Shown here piece by piece: positions 7,360 through 8,064 of a DNA stretch of 8,064 bases. The notes beneath the pieces are model-generated. The model was not told where the DNA came from, did not search any database, and saw nothing but the letters and a program-made list of their open reading frames with translations. The translations under genes and the position numbers were made by a program. The stretch covers positions 1-8,064 of the forward strand of contig JAKLFN010000093.1 in assembly GCA_022711195.1 (NCBI GenBank), read 5' to 3'. The first letter of the stretch is position 1; the number at the start of each line of letters is the position of its first letter. Origin of the DNA: Bacteroidota bacterium (GTDB lineage Bacteria; Bacteroidota; Bacteroidia; Bacteroidales; VadinHA17).

Positions 7360-7869
7360 ATGGAAAGAGACAAATCGGTTTCAGATGAACGAAAATATTC
7401 CAATGGAGAGATTACAGTTTATTGGAAGCCATCAGCCTGTGTCCATGCCTCTTATTGTTACCGGGAGCTGATAGAAGTATTTGATCCCAGCCGCCGGCCC
7501 TGGGTCGATATGAAAGGCTCAACCACCGCAAGAATTATTGAGGTTGTGAATCTTTGTCCTACAGAAGCTCTTACCTGGAAATGGAATGATGAGGAAAAAA
7601 ACAAGTCGGTAGGCAGCGATCAGTCAAACCATGTCAGTTTCCGCAGACCAGAACTTATCCACGATGTTTTTGCACCGGCCAAAGAAAATCCTGTCACTGT
7701 CAAAGTAATGCCCGACGGCCCGCTTGTGATCTCAGGAAGCTTTAAATTTGTCAATGGAGATAAGAGCAGGGATGTAAAAGAGGGCATCGTATCAATATGC
7801 AGATGCGGAAGAAGCAATAATATGCCCTATTGTGACGGGACACACCGGAAAACAGGTTTCTCAGGCTGA
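7360..7869 (+). CDS. Two-domain iron-sulfur protein: divergent 4Fe-4S mono-cluster (YjdI-like) plus CDGSH
   Basis: A 169-residue soluble protein. The N-terminal half (about 12-75) matches the Fer4_19/YjdI family: an NGEITVYW strand, a CX5C pair (C27, C33) with His29 between, then RRPWV and CPTEAL with C66. Only three cysteines are present, as in E. coli YjdI (recalled sequence), so the fourth cluster ligand, if any, is not a cysteine in this domain. The C-terminal part (about 108-167) is a CDGSH domain with GPLVISGSF and the full C-x-C-x8-C-D-G-T-H signature (C147, C149, C158, H162), which binds a redox-active 2Fe-2S cluster through three Cys and one His. The probable role is electron or cluster transfer in the cytoplasm; no partner is identified. 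I chose ATG 7360. The frame is open back to a TTG at 7318, but that adds 14 residues unlike the family. It reads away from the kinase and converges on the next gene with 5 bases between stops. Confidence 0.9.
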   Translation: MERDKSVSDERKYSNGEITVYWKPSACVHASYCYRELIEVFDPSRRPWVDMKGSTTARIIEVVNLCPTEALTWKWNDEEKNKSVGSDQSNHVSFRRPELIHDVFAPAKENPVTVKVMPDGPLVISGSFKFVNGDKSRDVKEGIVSICRCGRSNNMPYCDGTHRKTGFSG

Positions 7870-7884
7870 TAAATTCAGTACCTG
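7862..7884. terminator. Inverted repeat across the two convergent stop codons, possible bidirectional terminator
   Basis: CAGG (7862-7865) and CTGA (7866-7869) pair with TCAG (7875-7878) and CCTG (7881-7884), leaving a TAAAT loop and a two-base bulge (TA, 7879-7880). This gives eight pairs in total. The stop codon of the iron-sulfur gene and that of the opposing gene lie in the two arms. Placement between convergent genes fits a shared terminator, but no T-run follows on either strand, so intrinsic termination would be weak at best. Confidence 0.3.
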
Positions 7885-8064
7885 GCTACAACATGAAAGC
7901 AACCCTGGTTGATCTCATATGTAGCCCAGCATTTCTTTTCTTCCCTGAGCTTCCAGATAACTTCGGCCAGCGCCTCCTTCAGGTAATACTTATCACATTC
8001 GGTGATATACCATTTTTTCGCCGTGAACCTTACATAACTAATATCAAAAGCATTTCCGTGAAAA
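7875..8064 (-). CDS. Unrecognised protein, C-terminal 62 residues (5' end beyond the window)
   Basis: The frame is open on the minus strand from the right edge (first full codon at 8063-8061) to TGA at 7877-7875. I do not recognise the family. The visible 62 residues are soluble-looking, rich in aromatic and charged residues, with two cysteines in the later part (in KKCWATYE and NQGCFHVV) and an earlier one in ITECDKYY. The pattern suggests a strand, a charged helix (KEALAEVIWKLREE) and two closing strands, as in a small alpha/beta domain, ending VVARY. There is no in-frame Met in the visible part, so the start lies outside. It converges on the iron-sulfur gene with a 5-base gap. The opposite strand is also open from 7893 to the edge, but codon choice and residue make-up favour this strand. 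Confidence 0.55.
   Translation of the reverse strand, partial: FHGNAFDISYVRFTAKKWYITECDKYYLKEALAEVIWKLREEKKCWATYEINQGCFHVVARY

Noticed and set aside
7893..8064. Plus-strand open frame running to the right edge
   Set aside because: It is open for 57 codons but mirrors the minus-strand partial gene, and its residue and codon pattern is less protein-like.

Overview
The window looks like a chromosomal segment of a Bacteroidota bacterium, most likely in the Bacteroidales/Marinilabiliales group. The basis is protein type (a GH92 lipoprotein, a GT9 enzyme with a Cys-rich tail, a DUF6165-like protein, a two-membrane-segment hybrid histidine kinase), AT-rich leaders without clear Shine-Dalgarno sequences, and TAnnTTTG-type -7 boxes. 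No mobile element, CRISPR array, rRNA or tRNA is visible. Coding density is high and no gene-free stretch exceeds about 150 bases.

Layout from left to right. Bases 1-7218 hold five genes, all on the minus strand, so the transcription order runs from right to left: hybrid sensor kinase (5335-7218), primosomal helicase PriA (2920-5208), a DUF6165-like small protein (2451-2822), a GT9 heptosyltransferase-like glycosyltransferase (1421-2449) and an exported GH92 alpha-mannosidase-like lipoprotein (1-1405, cut by the left edge). The last three are tightly packed, with gaps of 1 and 15 bases, and probably form one transcription unit for surface glycan work. The gap between priA and the DUF6165 gene holds a degenerate 8-bp tandem repeat and a candidate -7 box. 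Right of a divergent intergenic region (7219-7359) lies a plus-strand gene for a two-domain iron-sulfur protein (divergent 4Fe-4S mono-cluster domain plus CDGSH domain, 7360-7869). It converges, with only 5 bases between the stop codons, on an unrecognised minus-strand gene that enters from the right edge (7875-8064). A small inverted repeat sits across both stop codons.

Functionally this is mostly ordinary housekeeping plus envelope and accessory genes. PriA restarts stalled replication forks. The kinase is a membrane-anchored hybrid without an output domain or a sizeable periplasmic sensor. The DUF6165/GT9/GH92 trio suggests assembly or trimming of a surface polysaccharide. The FeS protein is probably a cytosolic redox or cluster-handling protein. 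I see no convincing undescribed multi-gene system. The items most worth a second look are the octamer repeat behind priA, the glycosidase placed in a glycosyltransferase operon, and the three-cysteine cluster domain fused to CDGSH.
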